A stretch of 64,000 nucleotides of DNA from Desulfosarcina cetonica JCM 12296 (lineage in GTDB: Bacteria; Desulfobacterota; Desulfobacteria; Desulfobacterales; Desulfosarcinaceae): assembly GCF_001311845.1 (NCBI RefSeq), contig NZ_BBCC01000006.1:1-64000 (forward strand), written 5' to 3'. The notes below the pieces were generated by a model. That model ran no database searches. It was not told the DNA's origin and was given only the letters and a program-made list of their open reading frames with translations. The translations under genes and the position numbers were made by a program. This document shows, piece by piece, positions 31,850-42,145 of this stretch (position 1 is its first letter; the number at the start of each line of letters is the position of its first letter).

Positions 31850-31967
31850 AATCCAATCCTTGAATCAATGCATCGGTGCGCTTAAATACCACGTCAAAAA
31901 GACAGAGCAGTCTGGAAATTACGATACCCGAACTCTTTTTGCCGACGAATACCCGAAAGCAGCCTAA
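31839..31967 (+). CDS. Small ORF between hicB and secB-like gene
   Basis: A 42-residue frame from ATG 31839 to TAA 31965-31967, overlapping the hicB stop by 11 bases. It is charged and ends in YDTRTLFADEYPKAA. I do not recognise it. In toxin-antitoxin-chaperone systems the antitoxin carries a chaperone-addiction tail that a SecB-like protein binds; a short separate peptide between hicB and secB is a candidate for this role. It could equally be chance. Confidence 0.4.
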   Translation: MQDEIQSLNQCIGALKYHVKKTEQSGNYDTRTLFADEYPKAA

Positions 31968-31981
31968 GAGGTGATATTTTG

Positions 31982-32410
31982 GTGAAAAAAACGGCAAAAC
32001 AAGCCATGGAACCGGCGGCCTACAGAGAGTTTTTAAATCAGGTCGAATTGGAAGCTATTCTGCTTGACACCTGTACGCTCAAAACAAATCGGGATAAACT
32101 CGGCAGCAACATGAAGCTGGATATCAAGCATGATGCGACATATACCATCGATGAGGATAATGTTGCGTCCATCATTTCCAGCTACGATCTGACAGCCACG
32201 AAAACAACCAAAAGAGATTTCGCATTGAAGGCTGTATGCGCTTATCGGGTGATCCTTTCTTCAGAACGACCTTTAAGCGATGATTTCCTGGAAATTTTCA
32301 TCCGGGTAAACATCCAGATGAATACCTGGCCATATTTTCGCGAGTTTATTCAAAGCATGATCCAACGGGCTGGTTTTCCGCCCCTGACCTTGCCGCTATT
32401 CAAACGGTAG
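31982..32410 (+). CDS. SecB-like chaperone
   Basis: About 142 residues. The C-terminal LSDDFLEIFIRVNIQMNTWPYFREFIQSMIQRAGFPPLTLP (shown in parts: TWPYFREF, RAGFPPLTLP) is the SecB end motif, and the N-terminal beta strands (LDIKHDATYTIDEDNVASI) fit the SecB fold. Solitary SecB-like proteins beside toxin-antitoxin genes are known as the chaperone of TAC modules, including with HicAB. GTG at 31982 (or TTG 31979) follows gagg. It is most likely cotranscribed with hicAB. Confidence 0.75.
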   Translation: MKKTAKQAMEPAAYREFLNQVELEAILLDTCTLKTNRDKLGSNMKLDIKHDATYTIDEDNVASIISSYDLTATKTTKRDFALKAVCAYRVILSSERPLSDDFLEIFIRVNIQMNTWPYFREFIQSMIQRAGFPPLTLPLFKR

Positions 32411-32456
32411 GCGGTGAGACGCCATTCGGCGGCCGAGTCAAAAACGGATTTGTCTT

Positions 32457-32630
32457 GTGAAAACAACTACAAAATTAATTTCAGAATCCGAATACCAGAC
32501 CATCTTAAAACGGATTGATGTGTTGATGGATGCCCAAAAAGGCACACCAGAACTGGAAGAGCTTATCAGATTAACGCGGATTGCCGAGAGGTACGAGGAC
32601 GAACATTACCCAATCGGGGTGCCACCATAG
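32457..32630 (+). CDS. HigA-type antitoxin N-terminal fragment
   Basis: A 57-residue frame from GTG 32457 to TAG 32628-32630: KLISESEYQTILKRIDVLMD, then GTPELEELIRL and YEDEHYPIG. This is the N-terminal domain of the HTH-type antitoxins of the HigA family, which normally continues with PDPIEAI and an HTH. Here it stops, so it is either a standalone small protein or a remnant. It lies 46 bases after the SecB-like gene. Confidence 0.6.
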   Translation: MKTTTKLISESEYQTILKRIDVLMDAQKGTPELEELIRLTRIAERYEDEHYPIGVPP

Positions 32631-32683
32631 GTTCGATTAAAGCCTGTTCCTCACCTATTTCCATCCTCGTTCCATAAATACCT

Positions 32684-32709
32684 ATTCGTGCAATTCGTGT
32701 CATTCGTGG
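32684..32709 (+). repeat. ATTCGTG-type repeat, third copy
   Basis: attcgtgcaattcgtgtc.. then attcgtgg. It is a direct copy of 31064-31089 and both are followed by tt. The two direct copies bracket the hicA-hicB-secB-higA segment. Confidence 0.75.
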
Positions 32710-32732
32710 TTAACTAAAATGGATACCGGCCA

Positions 32733-35700
32733 ATGATACCCTCCGTTCTCGCCGCGCAGCTCAAGACAGGTGTCGAAGATTTCCTGAAAACCACGTTCCC
32801 CGTTTCAACCCCGTTTTTCCACGGCATCATGGACAACCTGCTATCCCAACCGGAAGGGGTCTTCAAAGGCCCCTTTCTTGGTTTGCAGCTTCCTTTTGAG
32901 ACCGGAAGCCAACGGACCGACATTTTCCCTGAGATCACGCTTCCGTTTCCGCCCTACCTGCATCAGGAACACGCATTTGCACGCCTGTCCGGGCCAAAAC
33001 CAAAATCCACCATCGTTGCCACTGGAACCGGTTCAGGCAAGACCGAGTGTTTTTTGTACCCGATCCTGGATCATTGTTACCGCCACCGGGGCGAGCCGGG
33101 CATCAAGGCCATTTTGATCTACCCCATGAACGCCCTGGCCAGCGACCAGGCCACCCGCCTGGCCAGGATGATTTATGGGGATACCAACCTGAAGGGCAAT
33201 GTCACCGCCGGCTTGTTCGTGGGGCAGAGCGAAAAAGACCCACGCATGGGGATGTCCGACGATGCCATCATCAGCCACAAGGACACGCTGCGGCACAGCC
33301 CACCGGACATTCTGCTCACCAATTACAAAATGCTGGACTATCTTCTCATCCGGGCCAAGGACTACCCCTTGTGGCAACACAACCGGCCCGAGACCCTGCG
33401 GTACCTGGTGGTGGATGAACTGCACACCTTTGACGGCGCCCAGGGGACGGACCTGGCCTGCCTGCTGCGCCGGCTGAAGGCCCGGCTGGATACGCCCCAA
33501 GGGGTTCTTTGCTGCGTCGGCACCTCGGCCACCCTGGGAGAAAAAAGCGAAGCCAACCGCCTGGTGGCCTATGCATCCCAGATTTTCGGCGAAACCTTGG
33601 ACGATGAAGGCCTGATTACCGAATACCGGGTATCGGCCGGTGCTTTTCTGGAAAAAAGCCTGATATCCCAGGTGGATATCGTTCCCCTGGCCAAGGCGGA
33701 TCAACTCAACCCCGAACAATACACGGATTTTGCAGACTACATTGCTGCCCAACACGCCCTCTGGTTCAACGAAACCATTCCCAGGGATGAGATTCTCGAC
33801 GGTTCCTGGCGCATCGACCTTTGCGAGCGGCTCAAGGGGCACCTTTTTTTCAGAACCTGCTCAAGGTGCTGGGGGGACGCGTGCGCCGCTGCAGCGACAT
33901 CCTGGTCGACCTTCAGCGCGTGACACCAGAGTTCAGATCCGCACCGGATGCCTACAAACACGACATCCTGGCCAGCCTGGCGGCGCTGGTCTCCTCGGCC
34001 GTGGAAGAGAAAAACGGTATGCGCACGCCTTTTTTGCATGTGCGCTACCATTTATGGTTGCGGGAATTGCGCCGCATGGTCGGGGCCGTGGCCAATCCAC
34101 CGGCACTGCACTTTGCCGACGATCTCAACGACGATCAATTAAAACAGCACCTGCCCCTGATCCACTGCCGGGACTGCGGCAGCATGGGGTGGGCCGGCGT
34201 CAAGCGCCAGCACGACAGTGCGGTGAACACGGATCTGCAGAACGTTTATCTCTGTTTTTTCGCAACGATCCAAAAATCGTGTTTCTCTTTCCGGAAACCG
34301 CCGAACCGCAGGATATCCAGGCCGACGTCCAGTTTTATCTCTTATGCCCGCATTGTATTCATCTGACCACCCAATTGACCGCCGATGACTGCCCCAACTG
34401 CGGACAGGGGGGTATGATTCGGGTGTTTGCCCCCAACAATCGTGTTGCGCGGAGCAACCACCAGATCGGTACACACCACTGCCCGTATTGTGGTGCCCAT
34501 AACGGGTTAACGATATTGGGATCGCGAGCGGCCAGCCTGACCAGTGTACTGATTGCCCAGCTTTATGCATCCACCTTCAATGATGACAAGAAACTGCTGA
34601 CCTTTTCCGATTCCGTGCAGGACGCGGCCCATCGGGCCGGTTTTTTTGCCGGACGAACCTACCGTTTCAATATGCGCAGTGCCCTGCAGCAGTATGTCCA
34701 GGAATTTGGTGATGGTTCCCGGCTGGACACCATCCCCGCCGGTTTCATTCGGCATTGGCTGTCAACAATGGGCGAAGCGGCCTTCATTGCCACATTTATC
34801 GCACCGGACATGGGCTGGTTTGCCGATTACGAGGCACTTAAAAGCACCGGCAGGGTTCCAGCGGATGCCACGCTCCTCGACGATGTGAAGCAGCGGATTG
34901 CCTGGGAGATCTATACCGAATATGGTTTTCGTTGCCGCATCGGTCGGACCCTGGAAAAAACCAGCTCATCCGTGGCGCTGCCGGATGGGGAATTGCTTGA
35001 TCGGGTGGTTGATACGGCCCTGGAAGCGCTGTGCAACGAGATCGGCGGCCTGCGCCAACTGGATGCGCTGACCCTGAAACGGTTTATCCTGGGGTTGATC
35101 GCCCATCTCAGGCATCAGGGGGGCGTGCATCATCCGGTTCTGGATCGGTACATCGATGGGTTGGGCAATACCTTTTTGCTCAGCCAAGTGCCTTGGATGC
35201 CCAATTTCGGTATCAATACACGGGCACCGGCATTTCTATCGACCAAACGCACGCAACGTTTCGATCCGCTGCTGGGTGGTGGGGCACGGCGAACCACCTG
35301 GTACACGGCATGGGCCGATAAATGTCTGGCACCGGTTTACCCGCTGGTAACCGAGCTGGTCCCAACGATTTATGAAATTGTATTAAAGGCCCTGTGTGAT
35401 GGCGGCCTGCTGAGGGAAAAACGGGTCAAGGGTGAGCGGGTGTGGGGGATCGTGCCCGAGGCGCTTTGCATCAGCCGTGACGTGATTCAGTTTCGTTGCC
35501 AAGCCTGTGGTCATGAAACGTCGGCGGCGGTGATCGAGTCGGATGGGTGGACCGATTCGCCATGCCTGCGGTTTCACTGTACGGGCACCTATCAGGCGCT
35601 ACCTCCAAAGACGGATTACTACGCCAAGCTCTATGCCTCGGGCGATGTGGGGCGTATTTTTGCCGAAGAGCATACCGGTCTGTTGGATCGGGACGCCCGG

Positions 35701-38700
35701 GAAGCCCTGGAAACACGTTTTAAAAGCAAAGACCGCGAACCATGGGATCCTAATCTGTTGTCCTGCACACCAACCTTGGAGATGGGTATCGATATCGGTG
35801 ATCTCTCCTCGGTAATTCTGTGCTCCGTGCCGCCCGCCCAGGCAAACTACCTGCAGCGCATCGGCCGAGCCGGCCGGCGGGACGGCAATGCTTTGAATCT
35901 GACGGTCGCCAATGCCAGGCCCCACGATCTTTACTTTTTTTCAGAGCCGGAATCGATGATTGCCGGCCAGCTCGATCCGCCGGGGGTGTTTCTGAATGCG
36001 TCGGCGGTATTGGAACGACAATTCACGGCATTTTGCATGGACCGCTGGGTTGAAATGGGGATTACCGAAGGCGCCATGCCCCCTCAATTACGACAGGTAT
36101 TGGGAAACCTCGATAAACCCGATCCAGGCAAGTTCCCGCATAATTTCCTCGAATTCATCGAGCTTCACCGCACGGATCTGGTTGGTCGGTTCCTGAATAT
36201 TTTCGCGCTGTCACTGACGGATGATTCGATCCATCACATCAAGCAATTTGTCCAAGGCGATCGGGATACGCTGGGCAGCCTGACGTATCGGATCATCGAT
36301 GGGCTTCATTTTCACGCCAAAGAACGCGAATCGATAAAGAAAAAAGTGACGGCCCTAAGTTCGCAGATTCGCAAAAAAAAAGAACACCACGCCAAAGACC
36401 AGCATTTCCAGAAAGAACTCGACGAGCTGGTACGGGAAAAAAGCGCCCTTCAGGCGTTGGTCACCCGGATCAACGATCGCCAGACACTGCAATTCTTCTC
36501 AGATGAAGGCCTGATCCCCAACTACGCGTTCCCCGAAGCCGGCGTGCTGTTACGTTCCATTATCTACCGACGGCGTAAGACAGTGCGCGAAGGGGAAAGC
36601 AACTATGAAACCTTCAGTTTCGACTATGAACGGCCGGCAGTCAGCGCCATCAGCGAACTGGCCCCGGAAAACAGCTTTTACGCGGGTGGCCGTAAGGTAA
36701 AGGTTGATCAGGTAGATCTGACGGTTTCCGAAATCGAGATCTGGCGTTTCTGTACGCAATGCGCCCACCATGCCCTGGTCGGCAAGTCCCCGGAAACCAG
36801 TACGTGCCCTCATTGTGGAAGTGCCATGTGGTCGGATGCCGGGCAAAAACGGCAGATGATCCGCATGCGCCAGGTATTTGCCACGACCTCGGATCGCGAA
36901 AGCCGCATCAGCGATGACAGCGATGATCGGGAACCCTCATTTTGCAACAAGCAGATGATGATCGGTTACCATGAAACCGACATCACCGATGCTTACGTGA
37001 TCGATGGTGACGAACTGCCTTTTGGCCTGGAGTTTCTCAAACGGGTGAACCTGCGGGAGATCAACTTTGGCGAAAAGGACGATGCCGGAGAAAACCTGAC
37101 CATTGCCGGTATTGATTCCCCTCGCAAGGGATTCGTCATCTGCAAGCACTGCGGGAAGGTGCAGGGTCAAAGCGATGAGATTCAGCATGCCTTGTGGTGT
37201 CGTGCAAGAAAAAAAGAGTCGGAGGACAACCTGACCCAATGCGTCTATCTTTATCGTGAATTCTCCTCCGAGGCGATCCAGTTGCTGCTGCCGGTAACCA
37301 CATTTGAAGGCTCCGAAAAGAAACTTCACAGCTTTGTTGCCGCATTGCATCTGGGGCTAAAAAAAGTATTCGGCGGAAACATTGACCATCTGCAGACGGC
37401 CGTGCATGAAGAACCGGTCCCCAATTCGACCTATCGCAAAAAATATCTTGTCCTTTACGATACCGTCCCCGGTGGGACCGGATATATCAAGCAATTGATG
37501 CGGTCGGAAAAGCCGTTGTTCGAGGTTCTTGAGGTTGCATTGGAAACACTGAAAACCTGCCCCTGCAACCGGGACCCGGAAAAGGATGGATGCTATCAAT
37601 GCCTGTATGCCTATCGACGAAGCTACACCATGGCCGGAACGTCAAGAGAGACGGCCAAAGCCATGCTGACCGAAATTCTTCAGCATAAGGATAAGCTGAT
37701 CCGTAGGCAGTCATTGAAAGACGTACAGATCAATTCGCTTTTTGACAGCGAGTTGGAAGCAAAGTTTATCGAGGCACTGCGTCGTGTTCGCGTGGATGAC
37801 ATTCCCGCCAGGCTGACCAAGGCGGTTGTCAATGGAAAGCCAGGTTATTTCTACAAAATCGGGCGCCATACCTACACGATCGAGCCGCAGGTCCAGCTGG
37901 GCGCCGCCGATGGAATCAATGTTCCTTCCAAAGCTGATTTCCTCTTTCGGCCATCACGGATGCAGGACGGGGTCAAGCCGCTGGTGGTGTTTACCGATGG
38001 GTTCTATTACCACAAAACACGGATTGGTCAGGATATGGCACAGCGGTATGCCATTTCAAGATCCGGTAAATTCCATGTCTGGTCACTTTCCTGGAAAGAC
38101 CTGGAGAACCAGTATAAAAGCCAAGGGGCGTTCTTTAACAACTATCTAAGCATCACCGACAACGGGAAAAACGCAAACTATAATCGGCTGATGGCTTCCT
38201 TCAAGATCGAAAAACTGTTGAATCTGAACACGACGGACAGCTTCAACTGGCTGGTCCGTTTCCTATCCGCACCCGATGAGAATCGTTGGCAATACCACGC
38301 GTTTGTTAATGGTTTGTTGCATCTTGATCATAAGCGTTTTGCCAAGGACGAAGAAAGAGTGGCCTGGGTAGAACAGCTACAGGCACGTTTTCCCGAGGAG
38401 ATTGCAGAACAGGCCGGAAGCATAGAACCGCCGTGCTACTATGGTTTGTTTGAAACCAGTGCGGATGAGGATTTTATCAATGCATTTTTTTCGATTGATA
38501 AAAATTCCCTCAACAAAGGGAACCCATCCGGCCTTTATACGGCATGGTGTCTTTCCGATGGACCGACGGAACGTGAGAAAGCCGATTTCGAAGCGGCATG
38601 GAATGGTTTCCTTCGTTGTTATAATCTGTTCCAATTTTTAGGAAATGCGTTTTTCTCAACCACCGAAGGCAAGGTTACGGGACAGGTGTATCGGAAGGCA

Positions 38701-39033
38701 TCCACCGCTCAAGATGCGGTTTCGGAAGCGGCAAAGGAAAACCCGGATGCATGGGAAGAAGTTAAATCGTTGACCGATAATTCCTTGCATGGCCTTGTCG
38801 ATAAAATGGCGGAAAACGGGTGGGCTGTCCCGGAAGTCGGTTTTGAGCTTGAATCCGATACGGGTGAAATTATCGGTGAAGCTGAACTTGCCTGGGCTGA
38901 GCAGAAAGTGGCACTTCTCACTCAAGCGCACCTTCGCTTCAAGGATGCATTTACCTCATTGGGTTGGTGGGCCGTGGAAATTGAATCCGTTCTTGATGAT
39001 CAGGCCGGTTTTCTTGACCGTGCTCTGCGCTAA
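32733..39033 (+). CDS. Giant SF2 helicase-DUF1998-nuclease fusion, DrmA/DrmB-like (two frameshifts)
   Basis: About 2100 residues when joined. N-terminal SF2 lobe: Walker A VATGTGSGKTE (about residue 97), Walker B VVDELHTFDGAQG (about 227), GTSATLG. Between lobes are zinc-ribbon pairs (CPHC/CPNC, CPYC). C-terminal lobe: CTPTLEMGIDIGDLSSVILC (about 1010) and QRIGRAGRRDGNAL. Then more CxxC pairs and the DUF1998 cysteine cluster CPCNRDPEKDGCYQCLYAYR (about 1610). After it, SELEAKF (about 1670), KADFLF and LVVFTDGFYYHK (about 1750) look like a Vsr/DUF559-type PD-(D/E)XK nuclease. Missing bases in T7 (near 33847) and T6 (near 34258) runs split it. In DISARM, DrmA (helicase) and DrmB (DUF1998) are separate; here they seem fused. 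Confidence 0.85.
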
Positions 39034-39082
39034 AAAACCGTTTTCGTATCCCTTCTATCCTCGGCTTACGTAAAGGCAACTG

Positions 39083-41215
39083 ATGAAGAAAAATAAATCG
39101 AAAATCAAAGTGGCCATCGCCTCGGATTTTTTTACCTCATTTTCCAAGGTACCCCGAAAACAGCAGGCCAAAGTCCTCGATTTCATCAACAAGTTCAGGT
39201 CAGATCCCATGCTCCCCGGCATCAACTATGAACGTATCGTCTGTGCCAAGGACCCCAACATGCGCTCCGTGCGCATCGATCAATCCTACCGGGGCATCGT
39301 GTTGAAACCGGAATCGGGAAATGTCTATGTGCTCTTGTGGGTGGACCACCACGATGAAGCGTATCGATGGGCTGAGAACAAAACGTATCAGATTCATCCG
39401 GAAACCGGCAGTCTACAGGTAATTGACGTGGAGGCTGGTGATCCGTCGCAAGTGATCGCTGAATCACAGTCGGATGATGGGGAAAAGGGCCTGTTTGACG
39501 ATGTGCGTGATCGACACCTGCTAAAGCTGGGTGTACCCGAGCAGCAGCTTCAAGTGGTGAGAGGGGTGAGAGATGAATCGGATCTCGACCGATTAGCTGG
39601 CCAAATTCCCCAGGAAGCCTACGAATCCTTGTTTTTCATAGCCAGTGGCTACAGCCTGGAAGACGTCTTCCAGGAAATTGAAGCGTCCGAGGCGAAAAAG
39701 CCTGTTGATACCGAGGATTTTGGGGCGGCACTGGAAAATCCTGATTCAAGACGCCGCTTTTACGTTGTGGAAGATGACCTCGAGCTGGCCGCAATGCTCA
39801 ATGCACCGCTTGAAAAATGGCGTGTTTTTCTGCATCCCTCCCAGCAAAAACTGGTTGAACGGTCCTGGAACGGTCCGGTCCGGGTATTGGGAGGTGCCGG
39901 GACCGGGAAAACCGTGGCCGCCATTCATCGTGCCAAGTGGCTGGCGCAGCACCTTTTCAACGATGAGAACGATCGCATTCTTTTTACCACTTTTACGAGA
40001 AACCTGGCCGCCGATATTCAGGACAACCTCAGTAAAATCTGCTCCAAGGATGTGTTGAGACGAATCGAGGTGGCCAATCTGGACCGATGGGTGGCAACCT
40101 TTTTGCGGCGCAATGGGTACGAATACGAGATCGATTACGGGAATCGCACGGATCAACTATGGAAGCAGGCCGTGGACATGGCACCCGATGGGTTAAATCT
40201 TGAGCCTTCGTTTTATCGGGAAGAGTGGGAACGGGTTGTTCAACCCCAGGCGATTTCATCCGCCAATGAGTACATGCAGGCCAGTCGAATCGGCCGGGGC
40301 ATCCGCTTAAACCGTAAAGCTCGAAAAAGCGTGTGGTCCGTGTTTGAAGAATACTGGGCATTGCTGAATGAAAATGGTTTGAGAGAACCGGCGGATGCCA
40401 TGCAAGACGCCCGCCTGTTGCTGGCCAATAAGAATGAGGATTTGCCTTACCGGGCAATCGTTGTGGATGAAGCCCAGGATATGGGGATTCAGGCCTTCAG
40501 TTTGATCCGGCAGATGGTTCCGGAGGGCAAGAACGATCTTTTCATCGTTGGCGATGCACATCAGCGAATCTATCGGCACAAAGTCGTATTGGGTCAATGT
40601 GGGATAAATATCGTCGGGAGAAGTCGAAAACTGAAAATTAATTACCGGACCACTGACGAAACGCGGGCCTGGGCCATCAGCCTGCTCAAAGGGTTGTCCA
40701 TCGATGATCTTGACGGCGGCACTGACGACCAGAAAGGGTACAAATCGTTGCTGCATGGCGTCTATCCAGAGGTGAAAATCTTCTCCGGTTTTAAGGAAGA
40801 GGTCGATTTTATTGCCGACTATCTGAATACAATAAAAACGGACACGGGTGTATTAAACGGTATTTGCCTGGTCGCCAGAACAAACAACCTGCTCATGCAA
40901 TATCAGAACTCATTAAAGGAAAAAGATATCGACGTGTATATGGTCAAACGCAGCGAAGCCGAGGATCGCCAAGCGCCGGGCGTTCGTCTGGGCACCATGC
41001 ATCGTGTGAAAGGTCTCGAATTCGATCATGTCATCATTGCCGGCGTCAACGATGGAATAATTCCGCTTGAAAGCATTGGGGCGCGATCCTCTGACCCCAC
41101 CGTAAAGGTCGACTCAGAGATCAGTGAGCGAGCATTGTTGTATGTTTCTGCGACACGGGCGAAAAAGGCGGTCGTTGTAACTGCTTTTGGCAAGGCGAGC
41201 CGATTTATCATTTGA
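39083..41215 (+). CDS. SF1 UvrD-like helicase with RelE-like N-terminal domain
   Basis: 710 residues, intact. Residues 1-105 resemble the RelE/ParE toxin fold: PRKQQAKVLDFINKFRSDP, then MRSVRIDQSYRGIVLKP and VYVLLWVDHHDEAYRWAEN. The rest is an SF1A helicase: Walker A GGAGTGKTVAAIHRA (about 270), VVDEAQDMG (about 463), GDAHQRIYRHK, NYRTTDETRAWA, and the C-terminal TMHRVKGLEFDHVII. ATG at 39083 is 49 bases after the fusion helicase stop, on the same strand, as the last gene of the locus. The RelE-like part has lost the clear catalytic set of mRNA interferases as far as I can see and may be a nucleic-acid or ribosome-binding module. Confidence 0.87.
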   Translation: MKKNKSKIKVAIASDFFTSFSKVPRKQQAKVLDFINKFRSDPMLPGINYERIVCAKDPNMRSVRIDQSYRGIVLKPESGNVYVLLWVDHHDEAYRWAENKTYQIHPETGSLQVIDVEAGDPSQVIAESQSDDGEKGLFDDVRDRHLLKLGVPEQQLQVVRGVRDESDLDRLAGQIPQEAYESLFFIASGYSLEDVFQEIEASEAKKPVDTEDFGAALENPDSRRRFYVVEDDLELAAMLNAPLEKWRVFLHPSQQKLVERSWNGPVRVLGGAGTGKTVAAIHRAKWLAQHLFNDENDRILFTTFTRNLAADIQDNLSKICSKDVLRRIEVANLDRWVATFLRRNGYEYEIDYGNRTDQLWKQAVDMAPDGLNLEPSFYREEWERVVQPQAISSANEYMQASRIGRGIRLNRKARKSVWSVFEEYWALLNENGLREPADAMQDARLLLANKNEDLPYRAIVVDEAQDMGIQAFSLIRQMVPEGKNDLFIVGDAHQRIYRHKVVLGQCGINIVGRSRKLKINYRTTDETRAWAISLLKGLSIDDLDGGTDDQKGYKSLLHGVYPEVKIFSGFKEEVDFIADYLNTIKTDTGVLNGICLVARTNNLLMQYQNSLKEKDIDVYMVKRSEAEDRQAPGVRLGTMHRVKGLEFDHVIIAGVNDGIIPLESIGARSSDPTVKVDSEISERALLYVSATRAKKAVVVTAFGKASRFII

Positions 41216-41359
41216 GACTGAATGTTTGCTGCCGCTGGCCGTCAGCGCGGCAAACGCGATCTCTTCCGAATCAAGGATCGTCAAGGTATCCGCCACGTTT
41301 TTTTCAATGCGGCGGCAACGTTGCCTTAATGTAAATTAGATATGCGGCTTCACGGTGTC

Positions 41360-42145
41360 TTATTGTTCCTGATCCGGGAGAGCCTTCAGGGGGATGACAT
41401 GCGGTTTGTCTTGCACGCGTCCGACTTCAACCGCCACGCCATAAACCGACGCGATCGTTTCAGCCGTCAGGGCAATCGCCGGATCGCCAGAGGCGGCAAT
41501 CCGGCCTTGATCCAACACGATGACCGTGTCCGCATAGCGTGCGGCCAAATTGAGGTCATGCATGGAGATGATGGCCGACAAGGCGTTGGTTTTTACCAAA
41601 TGACGTAGCAAGTCCATGACTTCGAGCTGGTGACGAATATCGAGATTACTGGTGGGTTCGTCCAGCAGGAATACCTCGGCCTCCTGGGCAATGGCCCTGG
41701 CAAGGGTCACTCTTTGCTGCTGTCCGCCATTGATCGCTCCGAAGTCCTTCATCGCGAGGTCTTGGACGCCCATCCGCTCGAGGGCCTTGAAGGCCTTCTC
41801 AAGATCCTTCTTGCCGGTATGCCCGTTCCCATGAGGGTACCGGCCCAGAAGGACCATGTCGATGACGTTGAACGGGAAGATCTCGCCGCTGGTTTGCGGC
41901 ACATAGGCCATGCGTTTGGCAATCGCCTTGCGGCCCAGGCCCCGGATCGGCCTGCCGCCCAGTTCGATACTGCCTTTTTGCGGCCGCAGCAGGCCGTCGA
42001 TGCATTTGAGCAACGTGGATTTGCCGGCACCGTTGGGACCCAGCAAGGCCAGAATCTGTCCCGGCAACAGGTCGAAAGTGATGCGATCAAGCACCGGCCG
42101 ATCTTCGTAAAAAAAGACCAAATCGTCGACGTTCAGTATTTCGAT
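41360..42145 (-). CDS. FecE/BtuD-type ABC transporter ATPase, damaged 5' end
   Basis: Powers import of iron-siderophore or corrinoid complexes. Motifs: Walker A LLGPNGAGKSTLLKCI, Q-loop YVPQTSGEIFPF, signature NGGQQQRVTLARAIAQ (variant of LSGGQ), Walker B VFLLDEPTSNLD, and the switch His in ISMHDLNLA. At the 5' end the frame breaks in a T7 run near 42113; before it, IEILNVDDFG can be read to about 42145 in another frame, and no start codon follows. The bases there also encode the start of the divergent truncated gene. No permease or binding protein gene is adjacent, so this copy is probably an orphan left by a rearrangement. Confidence 0.8.
   Translation of the reverse strand: MEILNVDDLVFFYEDRPVLDRITFDLLPGQILALLGPNGAGKSTLLKCIDGLLRPQKGSIELGGRPIRGLGRKAIAKRMAYVPQTSGEIFPFNVIDMVLLGRYPHGNGHTGKKDLEKAFKALERMGVQDLAMKDFGAINGGQQQRVTLARAIAQEAEVFLLDEPTSNLDIRHQLEVMDLLRHLVKTNALSAIISMHDLNLAARYADTVIVLDQGRIAASGDPAIALTAETIASVYGVAVEVGRVQDKPHVIPLKALPDQEQ

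Noticed and set aside
23320-41215. BREX or type I restriction-modification system
   Set aside because: No PglZ, BrxC, BrxL, HsdR or HsdS-like protein is present; the gene set fits DISARM class I better.
41224-41255. Imperfect hairpin gtttgctgccgctg/cagcgcggcaaac after the SF1 helicase gene
   Set aside because: Arms match only with bulges and no T run follows; not strong enough to list as a terminator.
41630-42130. Upstream extension of the AlbA-type frame on the plus strand
   Set aside because: It is antisense to the clearly coding ABC ATPase gene, with all ABC motifs on the minus strand; only the part after about 42137 has homology.
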